Source of the DNA: CSP1-5 sp964558395
GTDB taxonomy: Bacteria > Methylomirabilota > Methylomirabilia > Methylomirabilales > CSP1-5
Length of the DNA: 34,814 bases
Reading direction: 5' to 3'
NCBI GenBank assembly: GCA_964558395.1
Contig: CAZLDS010000031.1
Coordinates: 1-34,814, forward strand
Below the pieces are notes generated by a model. That model was not told the DNA's origin. It did not search any database and saw only the letters and a program-made list of their open reading frames with translations. This document shows, piece by piece, positions 23,282-32,465 of the stretch (position 1 is its first letter; each line of letters begins with the position of its first letter). A program made the position numbers and the translations under genes.

Positions 23282-24640
23282 TCAGAAGCCGACCATCCGC
23301 CGCTTGAGCGTAATGGCCTCCACGACGTCGGCAACGTCCTCACACCGGTCCGTCGCTCCCTCGAGGAATTCGTAGATGTCCTTCCACTTTACGAGATCGG
23401 CGGCAGAGCGATCGCCTTCGAAGAGCGACACAATGGCCTGGCGATAGGTTTGATCTGCGACGTTTTCCAGGCGGTTAATCTCGACACAGATCTGTTCTAC
23501 TTCAGCAAACTGTGGCAATCGGTTCATGGCCTCCACGATTTGCTCGGTCGAGGCCACGATGAGGCTGGCCAACTCCCGCGACACCGCCGTGGGCTCGGGA
23601 ATCTGGTACAGCACCATTCGCGACGCAACCGCCTCGACCCCGTCTAAGACATCGTCGAGATCCGAGGCAAGGGCATGCAGGTCAGACCGATCAAGATACG
23701 TGATGAACGTTTGGTTGAGTCTCCGGATCACTTGATGGGTGATCTCGTCTCCCTGCCGCTCTAGCTGCTTGATCCGTTCCCATGACGAGGCGGGGTCGCG
23801 GTAGTGGTCGAATAACTCGTGCAACGCCCTCGCCCCGGCGAGGACGTTGGCCGCCGCCTCTCGAAACAGCCCAAGGAGTTCTTCCTCCTCTTGCCGCGCC
23901 CGCGCCACGGGCCCTTCAGCGAAGAAGGAGGACAGTCGAACCTTGGGCACCTCCTCCGGAGATCGGATACCTTTCCGAATCTCTTTATCTCCTCGCTCCC
24001 GCACGTCCTCCCCCCTCGCCATATAAATGACGTCCTCGGCTATGTTCGTCGCGTGATCGGCGATCCGTTCCAAGTTTCGAGAGATCAGCATGATCTCCAA
24101 GGCGCTCGGGATCCGAGCCGACTCACGCACCATGAGACCCATGAGCTCCTGGAACGCCCGATCCCGGAGTCCATCAATCGTATCATCCGCCTCGATCACC
24201 CCGCGCGCGAGGTCTGGATTGCGGCTCACGAAGGCATCCAGGCTGCGTTTGACCATCTCTTGCGTCAATTGCGCCATCTTCGGCAGATCGACCAGGACCT
24301 GAATCGGGGGCTCTTCCAGCAGCGTCAGCGCTCGAACCGCGATGTTCAGGGCCAGGTCTCCGATGCGCTCCAGTTCACCATTGATCTTGACCCCCGCGGC
24401 AATCAGCCGAAGATCAGAGGCCACCGGCTGGCGCAAGGCCAGCAGTTTAAAGCTGCGGTCATCCAGCTGTATACACCGTGTATCCATCTCTTCTTCGTAA
24501 CGAATGACCTCACGGGCCAGATCGGCGTCTCGCTCAACGAGGGCCCGGACACTGAGCTGGATCATCGTCTCGGCCAGGCCACCCATCGCGAGCAGACCCT
24601 CCTTGAGCTCCTTTAGCTCGGTCTCAAACGACCGGATCAT
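23282..24640 (-). CDS. PhoU-DUF47 fusion protein
   Basis: A 452-residue cytoplasmic protein made of a complete PhoU (two three-helix repeats, about 1-225) joined to a DUF47/PhoU-like domain (about 245-452). PhoU repeats show LERIGDLALNIA and LERIADHATNIAEDVIY, the metal-binding E/DxxxD-type motifs; the second half contains DLDDVLDGVEAVASRM and TDRCEDVADVVEAITLKRRM, characteristic of DUF47 proteins that usually accompany Pit phosphate transporters. ATG at 24640 is fixed by AAGGAGG 7 bp upstream. The PhoU half closely repeats the phoU gene just upstream, indicating tandem duplication. It may link Pst/PhoR signalling with a Pit-type transporter, but no pit gene is in the window. Confidence 0.88.
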   Translation of the reverse strand: MIRSFETELKELKEGLLAMGGLAETMIQLSVRALVERDADLAREVIRYEEEMDTRCIQLDDRSFKLLALRQPVASDLRLIAAGVKINGELERIGDLALNIAVRALTLLEEPPIQVLVDLPKMAQLTQEMVKRSLDAFVSRNPDLARGVIEADDTIDGLRDRAFQELMGLMVRESARIPSALEIMLISRNLERIADHATNIAEDVIYMARGEDVRERGDKEIRKGIRSPEEVPKVRLSSFFAEGPVARARQEEEELLGLFREAAANVLAGARALHELFDHYRDPASSWERIKQLERQGDEITHQVIRRLNQTFITYLDRSDLHALASDLDDVLDGVEAVASRMVLYQIPEPTAVSRELASLIVASTEQIVEAMNRLPQFAEVEQICVEINRLENVADQTYRQAIVSLFEGDRSAADLVKWKDIYEFLEGATDRCEDVADVVEAITLKRRMVGF

Positions 24641-24706
24641 CCCGTGCCTCCTTTGCCATGTCCACTCGGATACTAGCGCAGGTGCGGCCCCAGTCAAGGA
24701 GATATA

Positions 24707-25402
24707 TCACGTGACTCTTGCGGCAGGGGCCCCTGTGGAAGTTCCAGGTTCGCTGGGGTGGCGGATGTCCTCACCCCGGACAATGTAAATGACGTCCTCG
24801 GCAATATTAGTCGCGTGGTCGCCAATCCGTTCCAAGCTGCGAGAGACGAGGATCAAATTCATCGCCTGCGGAACCGACTGCGGGTTCCGGCTCATGAACT
24901 CCATCAGCTCCTGGAGGAAATGATCTCGAAGCGAGTCGAGCGTGACGTCCGTCTCGATCACGCTGCGCGCCAAGTTCGGATCGCGATGCATGAAAGCATC
25001 CAAGCTGCGCTTCACCATGCCCTGAGCCAGCTCAGCCATCTTTGGAATGTCCACCAGGAGGTCAAAGGAGGCCTTTTGAAGCAGCAGGAGCGCCCGGCGG
25101 GCGATATTCGCTGCCAGGTCCCCGATACGCTCCAGGTCACTGTTGATCTTGACCCCGGAACCGATGAGCCGGAGATCAGAGGCGACGGGCTGGCCCAAGG
25201 CCAGCAGTTTAAAGCTGCGGTCATCCAGATCGAGGCAGCGCTGATCCATCTCCTCCTCGTACCGCAATACTCCCCGGGCCAGATCGTCATCCCGCGTCAC
25301 GAGGGCCTCGACACTCTGCTGCATCATGGTTTCCGCCAGTCTCCCCATCGTCAGCAAACTTTCCTCGAACTCCTCGAGCTCGGCATCAAACGTTCGGAGC
25401 AC
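24707..25402 (-). CDS. phoU: Phosphate signalling protein PhoU
   Basis: A 231-residue PhoU of normal length with two three-helix repeats; LERIGDLAANIA and LERIGDHATNIAEDVIY are the conserved metal-cluster motifs. PhoU connects the Pst transporter to the PhoR kinase and keeps the regulon off when phosphate is plentiful. GTG at 25402 is selected because GGGGAGG lies 6 bp upstream; an in-frame codon at 25432 is less supported. It lies 81 bp downstream of pstB and 66 bp upstream of the PhoU-DUF47 gene. Identical nucleotide stretches in both (for example around 24440 and 25200) show recent duplication or gene conversion. Confidence 0.93.
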   Translation of the reverse strand: MLRTFDAELEEFEESLLTMGRLAETMMQQSVEALVTRDDDLARGVLRYEEEMDQRCLDLDDRSFKLLALGQPVASDLRLIGSGVKINSDLERIGDLAANIARRALLLLQKASFDLLVDIPKMAELAQGMVKRSLDAFMHRDPNLARSVIETDVTLDSLRDHFLQELMEFMSRNPQSVPQAMNLILVSRSLERIGDHATNIAEDVIYIVRGEDIRHPSEPGTSTGAPAARVT

Positions 25403-25483
25403 ATCCGGCCTCCCCAGTGCTGCGATTCGCAAAGACGGTGGCCTCGTCTTGTGAATCGCGTCAGAGCCATTGTTCGCTCAGCA

Positions 25484-26302
25484 CTAGCCGAACCGCCCGG
25501 TGATGTACGACTCCGTTTGGGAATCCTTTGGGGTCGTGAACAGCCCCTTGGTGTCGCCGAACTCAACGAGGTCACCGAGCAACATGAATCCCGTGTAATC
25601 GGAGGCCCGCGCCGCTTGCTGCATATTATGGGTCACGATAACAATGGTGTAATCCTTTTTCAAGTCCGTCATGAGCTCCTCGATCTTGGCGGTGGCCACC
25701 GGATCAAGGGCAGAGCACGGCTCGTCCATCAATAGGACCTCGGGCTCGACCGCAATCGCCCTCGCAATACAGAGCCGCTGCTGCTGCCCACCGGACAACC
25801 CCAGCGCCGAGTCCTTCAGCCGATCCGCCACCTCGTCCCAGAGCGCGGCACCCCGAAGGCTCCGCTCGACAATTTGGTCCAACTCGTTTCGCTTCTTCAC
25901 ACCGAGGATCCGCGGGCCGTACGCCACGTTCTCATAGATGGATTTCGGGAAGGGGTTCGACTTTTGAAAGACCATCCCGACCCGCTTCCTGAGTTCATTG
26001 ACCTCCAGCGCAGGATCGTAGATGTCGATCCCAGCCACCCGTATCGTCCCCTCGATCCGGACCCCGTCGAGTAGATCGTTCAACCGATTGAGACAGCGAA
26101 GCAGTGTGGTCTTCCCACATCCAGAGGGACCGATGAACGCCGTGATCCGGTGTTGGGGGATCGTAATGGATACGTTCCTGACCGCCTGCTTTTCCCCGTA
26201 CCAGAGTGAGAGGCCCTCAATCTCCACCATCGTCTTTTCCCCGTGGGACGCTGGCGACGTCACCGGGGCCAGATCGTGGGACATTCTGATCTCAGGTGTC
26301 AT
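25484..26302 (-). CDS. pstB: Phosphate ABC transporter ATP-binding protein
   Basis: A 272-residue ABC ATPase powering phosphate import. Walker A GPSGCGKTT is at 58-66, the signature LSGGQQQR at 169-176, Walker B VLLMDEP at 189-195, and the switch His at 225; all are canonical. KSNPFPKSIYENVAYGPR is the PstB-type Q-loop region. AGGAGAG 7 bp upstream supports ATG 26302. It follows pstA by 10 bp in the pstSCAB operon. The first 25 residues are a PstB-typical non-conserved extension. Confidence 0.96.
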   Translation of the reverse strand: MTPEIRMSHDLAPVTSPASHGEKTMVEIEGLSLWYGEKQAVRNVSITIPQHRITAFIGPSGCGKTTLLRCLNRLNDLLDGVRIEGTIRVAGIDIYDPALEVNELRKRVGMVFQKSNPFPKSIYENVAYGPRILGVKKRNELDQIVERSLRGAALWDEVADRLKDSALGLSGGQQQRLCIARAIAVEPEVLLMDEPCSALDPVATAKIEELMTDLKKDYTIVIVTHNMQQAARASDYTGFMLLGDLVEFGDTKGLFTTPKDSQTESYITGRFG

Positions 26303-26312
26303 GGCGACTCTC

Positions 26313-27935
26313 CTAGATGACAGCGCCCAGGACGTACTTTTTCCGAAGACGATTCCGCAGGGCGATGGCCGTCAGATTGAGCAGAACGACGATCGCGAGG
26401 AGGAGCAAGGTCGTCGTATACACCATTGGCCGAGCTGCATCGACGTTGGGGGACTGGAACCCCACGTCGTAGATGTGAAAGCCCAAGTGCATGAACTTCC
26501 GATCAAGATGCACAAAGGGCCAGAAGGCATCGACGGGCAGCGACGGGGCAAGTTTGACTACGCCCGTGATCATGAGCGGGGCCACCTCACCTGCGGCTCG
26601 GGCGATGGCGAGGATCAGTCCGGTGAGGATGGACGGCATCACCGACGGCAGGACAACTTTCCACGTGGTCTCGAATTTCGTGGCGCCCAGGGCCAAAGAG
26701 GCCTCGCGCATGGTATTCGGAAAGGAAGCCAATCCCTCCTCCGTCGCGACGATCACGACCGGGACGGTCAAGAGAGCGAGCGTGAGAGAGGCCCACAGGA
26801 TCCCACCCGTTCCGTAGGTCGGTGTGGGGAGCGACTCCGGATAGAAGAGCTGGTCAATCGTCCCCCCGACAAAGTAAATGAAGAACCCGACGCCGAACAC
26901 ACCGAAGACGATAGAGGGAACCCCCGCCAGGTTATTCACCGCAATCCGGACGGTGCTGACGAGCGGTCCTTGCTTGGCGTATTCCCGCAGGTAAAACGCC
27001 GCGATCACCCCGAGGGGTGTGACGGCAATGCTCATCAGAAACACCATCATGACGGTGCCAAAGATCGCCGGAAACACCCCCCCTTCGGTGTTAGCCTCGC
27101 GGGGATTATGGGCAACGAACTCCCAGATCTTGCCGAAGTAGAAGCCCACCTTTTCGGGGATACTCATCAGATTGGGGCGGTAGGCCCAGACCACCTGAGA
27201 CAGGGGGAGGTCTTTTTCGAGGCCGCCCGCCGCTGAGACAATAACGCGACCGGTGAGCTTCTCCCGCAGCCCGGCGATCTTGGCGATCTCATTTTCGTAC
27301 TTGGCCTGCCGCGCGTCCAACTCGCGCTGCAGTCGCTCGACCTGAGGCCCCCCCGTGATACCTTGCAGCGCTAACTTCCGGAGCTCCAGACGGATCTGCT
27401 CCTGCTCATAGCTGATGACGCCGATATCCTTCTTCTCGATCTGCCGAATCTGCTCGGTGATGGCGATCGTTTCGGGTAATCGTGCCTGGAGGGCATCCCA
27501 GCCCTTCTCGGGACCCACGGCCACCACGCGACCCGCATCAAGCACTTCCTTAACGAAACCGTAGAGATTTCCCCATTCCCATCGCTCGATCACGACGGCC
27601 TGCCCGGGCTTCTCCCGGGCCACGATTTGATCTTCGTCGATCCAGATGAAGTCAGCCCCGTACAGATCCCGATTCCCCTGTTTTACCTTGATCCGATACC
27701 GTCTTGGAGTCCCCGGCGGTGCTCCCGGTTGGGGAATCCACTCCCGCTCGACAATCTCTCCCAGGACCGCTTTTCCATCCTGCAGCCTCAGCTCCACGAG
27801 GTTTGCGGGCCAGAAGAAGGCAAGCCCATTGACCAGAACCAAGAGCACCAACCCAGCCACCATCAACAGCGAAAAGGCGAGTGTAGCGCCAGTCAGCCAA
27901 ATATACGGGTCGCCGCTTTTCCAAAATTTCTTCAT
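26313..27935 (-). CDS. pstA: Phosphate ABC transporter permease PstA, long form
   Basis: A 540-residue inner-membrane permease subunit. TM1 (about 13-40) is followed by a large extracytoplasmic insert (about 41-285) that contains a coiled-coil stretch (EQEQIRLELRKLAL ... RELDARQAKYENEIAKIAGL). The permease core (about 290-540) carries the EAA-type loop REASLALGATKFETTWKVVLP. Long PstA proteins of about this size are known in Pseudomonas and relatives. Its ATG overlaps the pstC stop by 4 bp (ATGA), indicating translational coupling. Confidence 0.94.
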   Translation of the reverse strand: MKKFWKSGDPYIWLTGATLAFSLLMVAGLVLLVLVNGLAFFWPANLVELRLQDGKAVLGEIVEREWIPQPGAPPGTPRRYRIKVKQGNRDLYGADFIWIDEDQIVAREKPGQAVVIERWEWGNLYGFVKEVLDAGRVVAVGPEKGWDALQARLPETIAITEQIRQIEKKDIGVISYEQEQIRLELRKLALQGITGGPQVERLQRELDARQAKYENEIAKIAGLREKLTGRVIVSAAGGLEKDLPLSQVVWAYRPNLMSIPEKVGFYFGKIWEFVAHNPREANTEGGVFPAIFGTVMMVFLMSIAVTPLGVIAAFYLREYAKQGPLVSTVRIAVNNLAGVPSIVFGVFGVGFFIYFVGGTIDQLFYPESLPTPTYGTGGILWASLTLALLTVPVVIVATEEGLASFPNTMREASLALGATKFETTWKVVLPSVMPSILTGLILAIARAAGEVAPLMITGVVKLAPSLPVDAFWPFVHLDRKFMHLGFHIYDVGFQSPNVDAARPMVYTTTLLLLAIVVLLNLTAIALRNRLRKKYVLGAVI

Positions 27936-30196
27936 AGGACCCGATACTTTTTCCGCAGCCTGAGCCGCACGAGCTCAGCCACGGTGTTGATGACGAACGT
28001 CATCACGAACAGGATCAGTGCCGCCAAGAAGAGCACCCGGAAGAGCGTGCCTCCATCAGGGGCCTCCGGCAGCTCAACGGCGATGTTGGCCGAGAGCGCC
28101 CGAAATCCGCTAAAGATGTTCGCGTCCATGACCGGCGTATTTCCGGTTGCCATCAGCACGATCATCGTCTCACCCACAGCCCGGCCGAGCCCGATCATGA
28201 CGGCCGAAAAGATCCCAGGGCTTGCCGTCGGCAAGACTACCCTGAGAGCCGTTTGCCATCGGGTGGCCCCCAAAGCCAGAGATCCCGCGATGAGCTGTTG
28301 GGGCACCCCGGAGAGCGAATCCTCCGCAATGGTAAAGATAATGGGAACCACCGCAAAGCCCATGGCCATGCCCACGACCAATGAGTTCCGTTGGTCATAG
28401 GTCAGGCCCAAGGCACTCAGGAGCCAGCTTCGATAGTCCCCTGCCAGCCAGGTGGCCTCCACGACCCCACCCAGTTGGAGGGACAACCACGCGCCCAGCG
28501 GCACGAGGGGAAGCAACAGAAAGACCTCGGTGCCGGGCTTGATCCGGGTCCGGATCCGCAGCGGAAGGAGCCGCCACAGAGACACGGCGGTCAGGGTCAC
28601 AGCCGAGATCACGAGGGGCATGAGCAGAACGCCGGGCACCACGTGCTCGATCACCGGGGCCAGCCACAGTCCGGCGAGAAAGCCCAGGACCACGCTGGGC
28701 AGTGCAGCCATAATCTCGACCACGGGTTTGACCACACTTTTCAGCATCGGGTGCATGAACTGCGAGGCATACAGGGCACCCAGCAGGGCGAGAGGAACAG
28801 CAAAGATAAGTGCGTAAAAAGTCCCCTTGAGGGTCCCGTAGACCAGGGGCGTCAGGCTCAATTTCGGTTCAAAATCGTCAGTTCCTCCAGTGGACTGCCA
28901 GACATACTCCGGCCCCGGGTATCCCTCATACCAGAGCTCGCCGAATACGCTCTTCAGCCCGGTCACCTCGGGATGGGCATTGTGGACCGCCCAGTGAAGC
29001 AAGCGTCCGTCGGCGTCCAACGCAACAATCCCGTCCTCCTTCGGGGCGTAACCGACTGCCCGTACCCCCCCATCCGGAATCGTGACCGTCAGCAGGGTCT
29101 CCCCGCTCGTCCCGTGATGAAGACTGATCTCTCCCGATGTGTCGGCGGTGATGAATCCTTTGGTCCGGCGAGATCGGGAAAAGGCTACCACCGTCTCTTT
29201 GTGGGGGGTATAGTCATGCATCTTCTCTAGGCGAAATCCACCGGCGTCGTTCCGCACAAGCTGCCACGAGCTTATCCCGCCGGCCGCATCGCCGACCACG
29301 AGCGTCCGATCGCCGAGAAGAAATCCCAGCGTCGTCACACCCGCGTCCGAGGCTGAGATTTTCTCGACAACCTCGGGTGCGTCGGGATCGCGGAGACTTA
29401 CCCTCAACACCTGGCCAGCGGAGGTCCCCACGAAGACATCATCACCCCGATTGTCCACGGCGAGTGCCGTGACCTCCCCCTCCATCGGCAGGGACAGTTG
29501 CTGATGCTTTTCCTCTGCCGTTGCGGGCCCAATCAACGCCTTATGCTCTACGACCTGTACGAGTGTAAGATCCCTTGGGCCAATGACGCTGACTGCCACC
29601 GGGCCCTTCTCGGTCACCACATACGCAAGCCTTGCCACCGGCCGGCCGTCTGGATTCATCCGGATGGGATCGCTCACCGTCAAGGCAGGTTCGATGTGGC
29701 GCTTCCCCTCGGGAAAGGTAATCTCGTAGGCAACGGTTACCGGGATCAGCCGGCCATCCGAAAGACCCAGGCCGAAGGTACCTCGGCCGAGACCGGACGT
29801 CCCGACCACCGATGCGCCGTTGAGCGCCGCCAGTGGCGGAGCCGCAATGGGTGAGCCGTCCTTTATCGAGACAAAAGAGATCCCCGACGGCGTGACCAGA
29901 GGTGCAACCTCCCTGTACTCGTCCACCCCTACAGCCAGCGGGGCAGCCTTGATCTCCGGCGATACTGTGGCTACCAGCCTCGCCGTAGGCTTCCGAAAGA
30001 GGGGATACACCTCAGCGACAATGACAAAGAGGATGGCGAGAATGGCGAGGACAATCGTCACCCCGCCGAGGGTGACCAGATAACGAGCTAGGCGGTCCGC
30101 CAGCAGGCGCCGACCACCTCGCACCCGAGCAGAAGCAAGGGGGGGAGCCGCCACTGCGGGCTCCCCCACCCTGAGCGTTCCTTCGCGAATCGTCAT
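27932..30196 (-). CDS. pstC: Phosphate ABC transporter permease PstC, long form
   Basis: A 754-residue permease subunit. One N-terminal helix (about 36-62) precedes a large extracytoplasmic domain (about 65-440) of repeated beta strands that looks propeller-like (VTALAVDNRGDDVFVGTSAG, VAFSRSRRTKGFITADTSGEI, VRAVGYAPKEDGIVALDADG). The C-terminal permease core has the EAA-type loop AGSLALGATRWQTALRVVLP. The propeller-bearing form is longer than the roughly 300-residue E. coli PstC but similar to long PstC proteins of proteobacteria. It starts 10 bp after pstS and overlaps pstA by 4 bp. Confidence 0.94.
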   Translation of the reverse strand: MTIREGTLRVGEPAVAAPPLASARVRGGRRLLADRLARYLVTLGGVTIVLAILAILFVIVAEVYPLFRKPTARLVATVSPEIKAAPLAVGVDEYREVAPLVTPSGISFVSIKDGSPIAAPPLAALNGASVVGTSGLGRGTFGLGLSDGRLIPVTVAYEITFPEGKRHIEPALTVSDPIRMNPDGRPVARLAYVVTEKGPVAVSVIGPRDLTLVQVVEHKALIGPATAEEKHQQLSLPMEGEVTALAVDNRGDDVFVGTSAGQVLRVSLRDPDAPEVVEKISASDAGVTTLGFLLGDRTLVVGDAAGGISSWQLVRNDAGGFRLEKMHDYTPHKETVVAFSRSRRTKGFITADTSGEISLHHGTSGETLLTVTIPDGGVRAVGYAPKEDGIVALDADGRLLHWAVHNAHPEVTGLKSVFGELWYEGYPGPEYVWQSTGGTDDFEPKLSLTPLVYGTLKGTFYALIFAVPLALLGALYASQFMHPMLKSVVKPVVEIMAALPSVVLGFLAGLWLAPVIEHVVPGVLLMPLVISAVTLTAVSLWRLLPLRIRTRIKPGTEVFLLLPLVPLGAWLSLQLGGVVEATWLAGDYRSWLLSALGLTYDQRNSLVVGMAMGFAVVPIIFTIAEDSLSGVPQQLIAGSLALGATRWQTALRVVLPTASPGIFSAVMIGLGRAVGETMIVLMATGNTPVMDANIFSGFRALSANIAVELPEAPDGGTLFRVLFLAALILFVMTFVINTVAELVRLRLRKKYRVL

Positions 30197-30206
30197 AGGT
30201 TATAGG

Positions 30207-31211
30207 TCATTTGATGCTTGCAAGCTCTTCATTCGCGATGGTGGCCGGAATTGGGAAGTAGCCGTCCTTCACCACCACCTGCTGCCCGTCCTTTGACAGG
30301 ACCAACGTGATGAACTGCATGGTCAGCGGATCGAGTGGCCGATTCGGCGCCTTGTTAACGTACACGTACAAGAACCGGGCCAACGGGTACTCGCCCGAGT
30401 AGGCATGATCTGCATCGGCGGGCGTACACTTCCCTCCGCCTTTCGCGGCAAGCGGCACGGGCCGCACGCCCGCGGTGGCATAGCCGATTCCGCTATAGCC
30501 GATGCCTCCCCGGTCTACGGTCACCCCCTGGACCACAGAGGCCGAGCCGGGCTGCTCCTTGACCTCGTCCTTGTAATCACCGTTGTTCATGGCGTGCTTC
30601 TTGAAATACCCATATGTCCCCGAGGCAGAGTTCCGGCCGTAGAGACTGATAGGCAGATTCGCCCACGCCCCTTTCAATCCGACATCGCCCCAGGTCGTGA
30701 TGGGCTTATGCCCGAGGCGCCGGGTCTTGGAAAAGATCGCATCCACCTGCTCCATGGTGAGGCACTTGACGGGATTATCCTTGTTCACGAACACCCCGAT
30801 GGCATCGACCGCCGTCCGGATGGGTGTCGGCTTGTAGCCATACTTCTTCTCGAAGGCGTCGATCTCCTTCCCCTTCATTTTCCGAGACATGGGACCCAGC
30901 TGGGCTGACCCGGCGATGAGGGCGGGGGGTGCCGTGCTGGACCCTTTCCCTTCGATCTGGACCTTGACGTTGGGGTAGTAGGTGCTGAATTTCTCACTCC
31001 ACAGCGTCATGAGATTATTTAAGGTATCGGATCCGACACTGGACAGGTTGCCGGAGACGCCGCTCACCTTCGTGTAGCCATTGAGCGCCGGGTCCACCTG
31101 CAACGCCGCCTGGACCAAACCGACGCATGCCACGGCCGCAGCAATGGCCAGCCCTAATCCCCGTACGAGACTCTTCCTTACTTTCATGTGTCTGCTCCTT
31201 TCGCTGTTCAT
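30207..31211 (-). CDS. pstS: Periplasmic phosphate-binding protein
   Basis: A 334-residue solute-binding protein delivering phosphate to PstCA. A signal peptide (core GLGLAIAAAVACVGLVQA) precedes the phosphate-contact motifs SSVGSDTL, GKGSSTAP and GRNSASGTYGYF. Two in-frame starts each have a good ribosome-binding site: ATG 31211 (AAGGAGG, spacing 5) and ATG 31187 (AAAGGAG, spacing 7-8); the shorter gives a more usual signal peptide and is compatible with a promoter at the nearby Pho box. It is the first gene of pstSCAB-phoU-phoU/DUF47-arsC. Confidence 0.95.
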   Translation of the reverse strand: MNSERSRHMKVRKSLVRGLGLAIAAAVACVGLVQAALQVDPALNGYTKVSGVSGNLSSVGSDTLNNLMTLWSEKFSTYYPNVKVQIEGKGSSTAPPALIAGSAQLGPMSRKMKGKEIDAFEKKYGYKPTPIRTAVDAIGVFVNKDNPVKCLTMEQVDAIFSKTRRLGHKPITTWGDVGLKGAWANLPISLYGRNSASGTYGYFKKHAMNNGDYKDEVKEQPGSASVVQGVTVDRGGIGYSGIGYATAGVRPVPLAAKGGGKCTPADADHAYSGEYPLARFLYVYVNKAPNRPLDPLTMQFITLVLSKDGQQVVVKDGYFPIPATIANEELASIK

Positions 31212-31235
31212 GGTTGCCTCCTTGTGTTTCCAACA

Positions 31236-31264
31236 TGTTACGGTTGTGTTACGGAATTGTTAAT
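31236..31264 (-). promoter_or_regulatory. Pho box of pstS (three repeats)
   Basis: On the plus strand TGTTACG (31236-31242), TGTTACG (31247-31253) and TGTTAAT (31258-31264) are direct repeats with an exact 11-bp period: 7 bp, 4-bp spacer, 7 bp. This is the geometry of PhoB-binding Pho boxes, though the sequence differs from the E. coli CTGTCAT unit. It lies 25 bp upstream of the outer pstS start. Confidence 0.75.
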
Positions 31265-31281
31265 TCCTGATCTCACCTCCC

Positions 31282-31482
31282 TCAGTCGTATTCCCTCGGT
31301 TGCTCGATAACGACGTGCAGAAAATTGCCAAAAGGGTGTATTTTCGTAATCACACCAGTGAGGGGAGATCGGACATGCACCCGATCGGGCGAGAAACCGA
31401 TCAGCGTCCCCTCCTCGATCCATTGCCCGGCTTCAAGTCTCCCCACATCGAACGGGAGGATCTTGAGTTGTTTTGGATTCAT
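31282..31482 (-). CDS. 66-residue protein with lipoyl-like barrel motif
   Basis: A small protein starting at ATG 31482, supported by AAGGAGAG about 7 bp upstream. The C-terminal half, HVRSPLTGVITKIHPFGNFLHVVIE, resembles half of a biotinyl/lipoyl barrel (V-x-SP-x-x-G-V-I-x-K-I), but the lipoylated or biotinylated lysine is absent. No signal peptide and no membrane segment. It sits between a Pho box (31612-31629) and the pstS Pho box, so it is likely phosphate-regulated. Function unknown. Confidence 0.7.
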   Translation of the reverse strand: MNPKQLKILPFDVGRLEAGQWIEEGTLIGFSPDRVHVRSPLTGVITKIHPFGNFLHVVIEQPREYD

Positions 31483-31611
31483 CGTCCCTCTCCTTGTGCG
31501 ATCGACCTCAGCCACTATCCAAGCCAAGTCGCAGTCCTCTCGTTTGCCTGCTCCGTTTCGTCGTCCCTCACTAGGAGAATAGGTGTTCGAGATGACATGG
31601 AAAGAACGAAT

Positions 31612-31629
31612 TTGTTAAGGTTTTGTTAA
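31612..31629 (-). promoter_or_regulatory. Pho box upstream of the 66-aa gene
   Basis: TGTTAAG (31612-31618) and TGTTAAA (31623-31629) on the plus strand are direct repeats with an 11-bp period, matching the pstS and mgsA boxes. The first start codon downstream is 130 bp away at 31482. Apart from this box, the 267-bp gap 31483-31749 shows nothing I recognise. Confidence 0.6.
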
Positions 31630-31749
31630 ATCTCAGGCAAGACTAAAGACCGCGCAGGGGTTGTATTTTTGATGATAACTCTTTGAAAAACGCTGCCTTC
31701 TCGTGGGGCCCGGCGGGAAATCGCGGACCGGCCAACCGAGAAACAACGG

Positions 31750-32079
31750 TCAAAGACGGTGGGCGTTCCGTAGTCGGTACCCTACCCCCCACACCGTCTC
31801 AATATACGAGGGCGAACGGTGTTTCGCCGTGAGCTTTTTCCGGAGCTTCGTCACATGCGCATCCACCGTCCTGGGTTCGACGAAGCAATCTGGCCCCCAC
31901 ACCTGGTCCAGGAGTTCTTCGCGGCGAAACACCTTTCCGGCGTGGGATGCTAACGTCCAGAGCAACGCAAACTCCCTGCGCGTGAGCTTCACTTCGCCGC
32001 CATTGATGAGCACTTCGTAGCGAAACCGGTCCAAGCTCAGTTTCCCCACCACAATCCGGTCTTCGTTTGCCGATGTCAT
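31750..32079 (-). CDS. Orphan PhoB/OmpR-type winged-helix DNA-binding domain
   Basis: A 109-residue protein that is essentially only the effector domain of an OmpR/PhoB response regulator. The alpha-loop region LTRREFALLWTLASHAGKVFRREELLDQVWG, the recognition helix TVDAHVTKLRKKL and the wing IETVWGVGYRLR are all present. No receiver domain precedes it: the upstream 130 bp do not encode one. The ATG at 32079 has no clear ribosome-binding site. The domain is the same type as PhoB at the window's right edge, so it may compete for or share Pho boxes without phosphorylation control; that is inference. Confidence 0.85.
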   Translation of the reverse strand: MTSANEDRIVVGKLSLDRFRYEVLINGGEVKLTRREFALLWTLASHAGKVFRREELLDQVWGPDCFVEPRTVDAHVTKLRKKLTAKHRSPSYIETVWGVGYRLRNAHRL

Positions 32080-32209
32080 GGCATTTGAATGGTAGAACCC
32101 TTGTGTGACAGAGAGACGACGCCTGTGTAACGGCTACGTAAAAACGCAAGGGGGCCGAGTATTGGGTTAGTCTGCTGTGTCCCAGTTCCTTGAGGGTACA
32201 GACGCCTGG

Positions 32210-32422
32210 TTACGCGGCGTCCCCGAGTCGATTGGCGAGGAGCTGCAGGGAGGCCCGGGCCTCATCTGCGCTGAAAATTCCGAGTCCCTGGGCGGCCCGG
32301 ACAATTTCCGGCCACGAGGGACCTTCCGAGTTCCTGCTTGGCCGAAGGCGTTCATAGGTTGCAGCCACCAGGTCGGGTGGTGCACGGACAATAAGTCTCC
32401 GGAGGAGTTCCTGTCCCGTCAT
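32210..32422 (-). CDS. Small protein of unknown function (70 residues)
   Basis: The frame begins MTGQELLRRLIVRAPPDLVAATYERLRP at ATG 32422, supported by GGAGG 5-6 bp upstream. It is helical and soluble with no signal peptide, cysteines or known motif; it ends QLLANRLGDAA. It is 43 bp downstream of the zinc-ribbon gene and in the same direction, within the phosphate gene cluster. No family recognised. Confidence 0.6.
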   Translation of the reverse strand: MTGQELLRRLIVRAPPDLVAATYERLRPSRNSEGPSWPEIVRAAQGLGIFSADEARASLQLLANRLGDAA

Positions 32423-32465
32423 GTCGCCTCCTACTATGATCTTCCTTAGCGCGCCTCTCCAGCGA

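Noticed and set aside
32126..32143. A fourth Pho-box-like repeat (TGTAACG and CGTAAAA)
   Set aside because: The 11-bp period is right, but the orientation is opposite to the genes it would serve and the second unit is weak.
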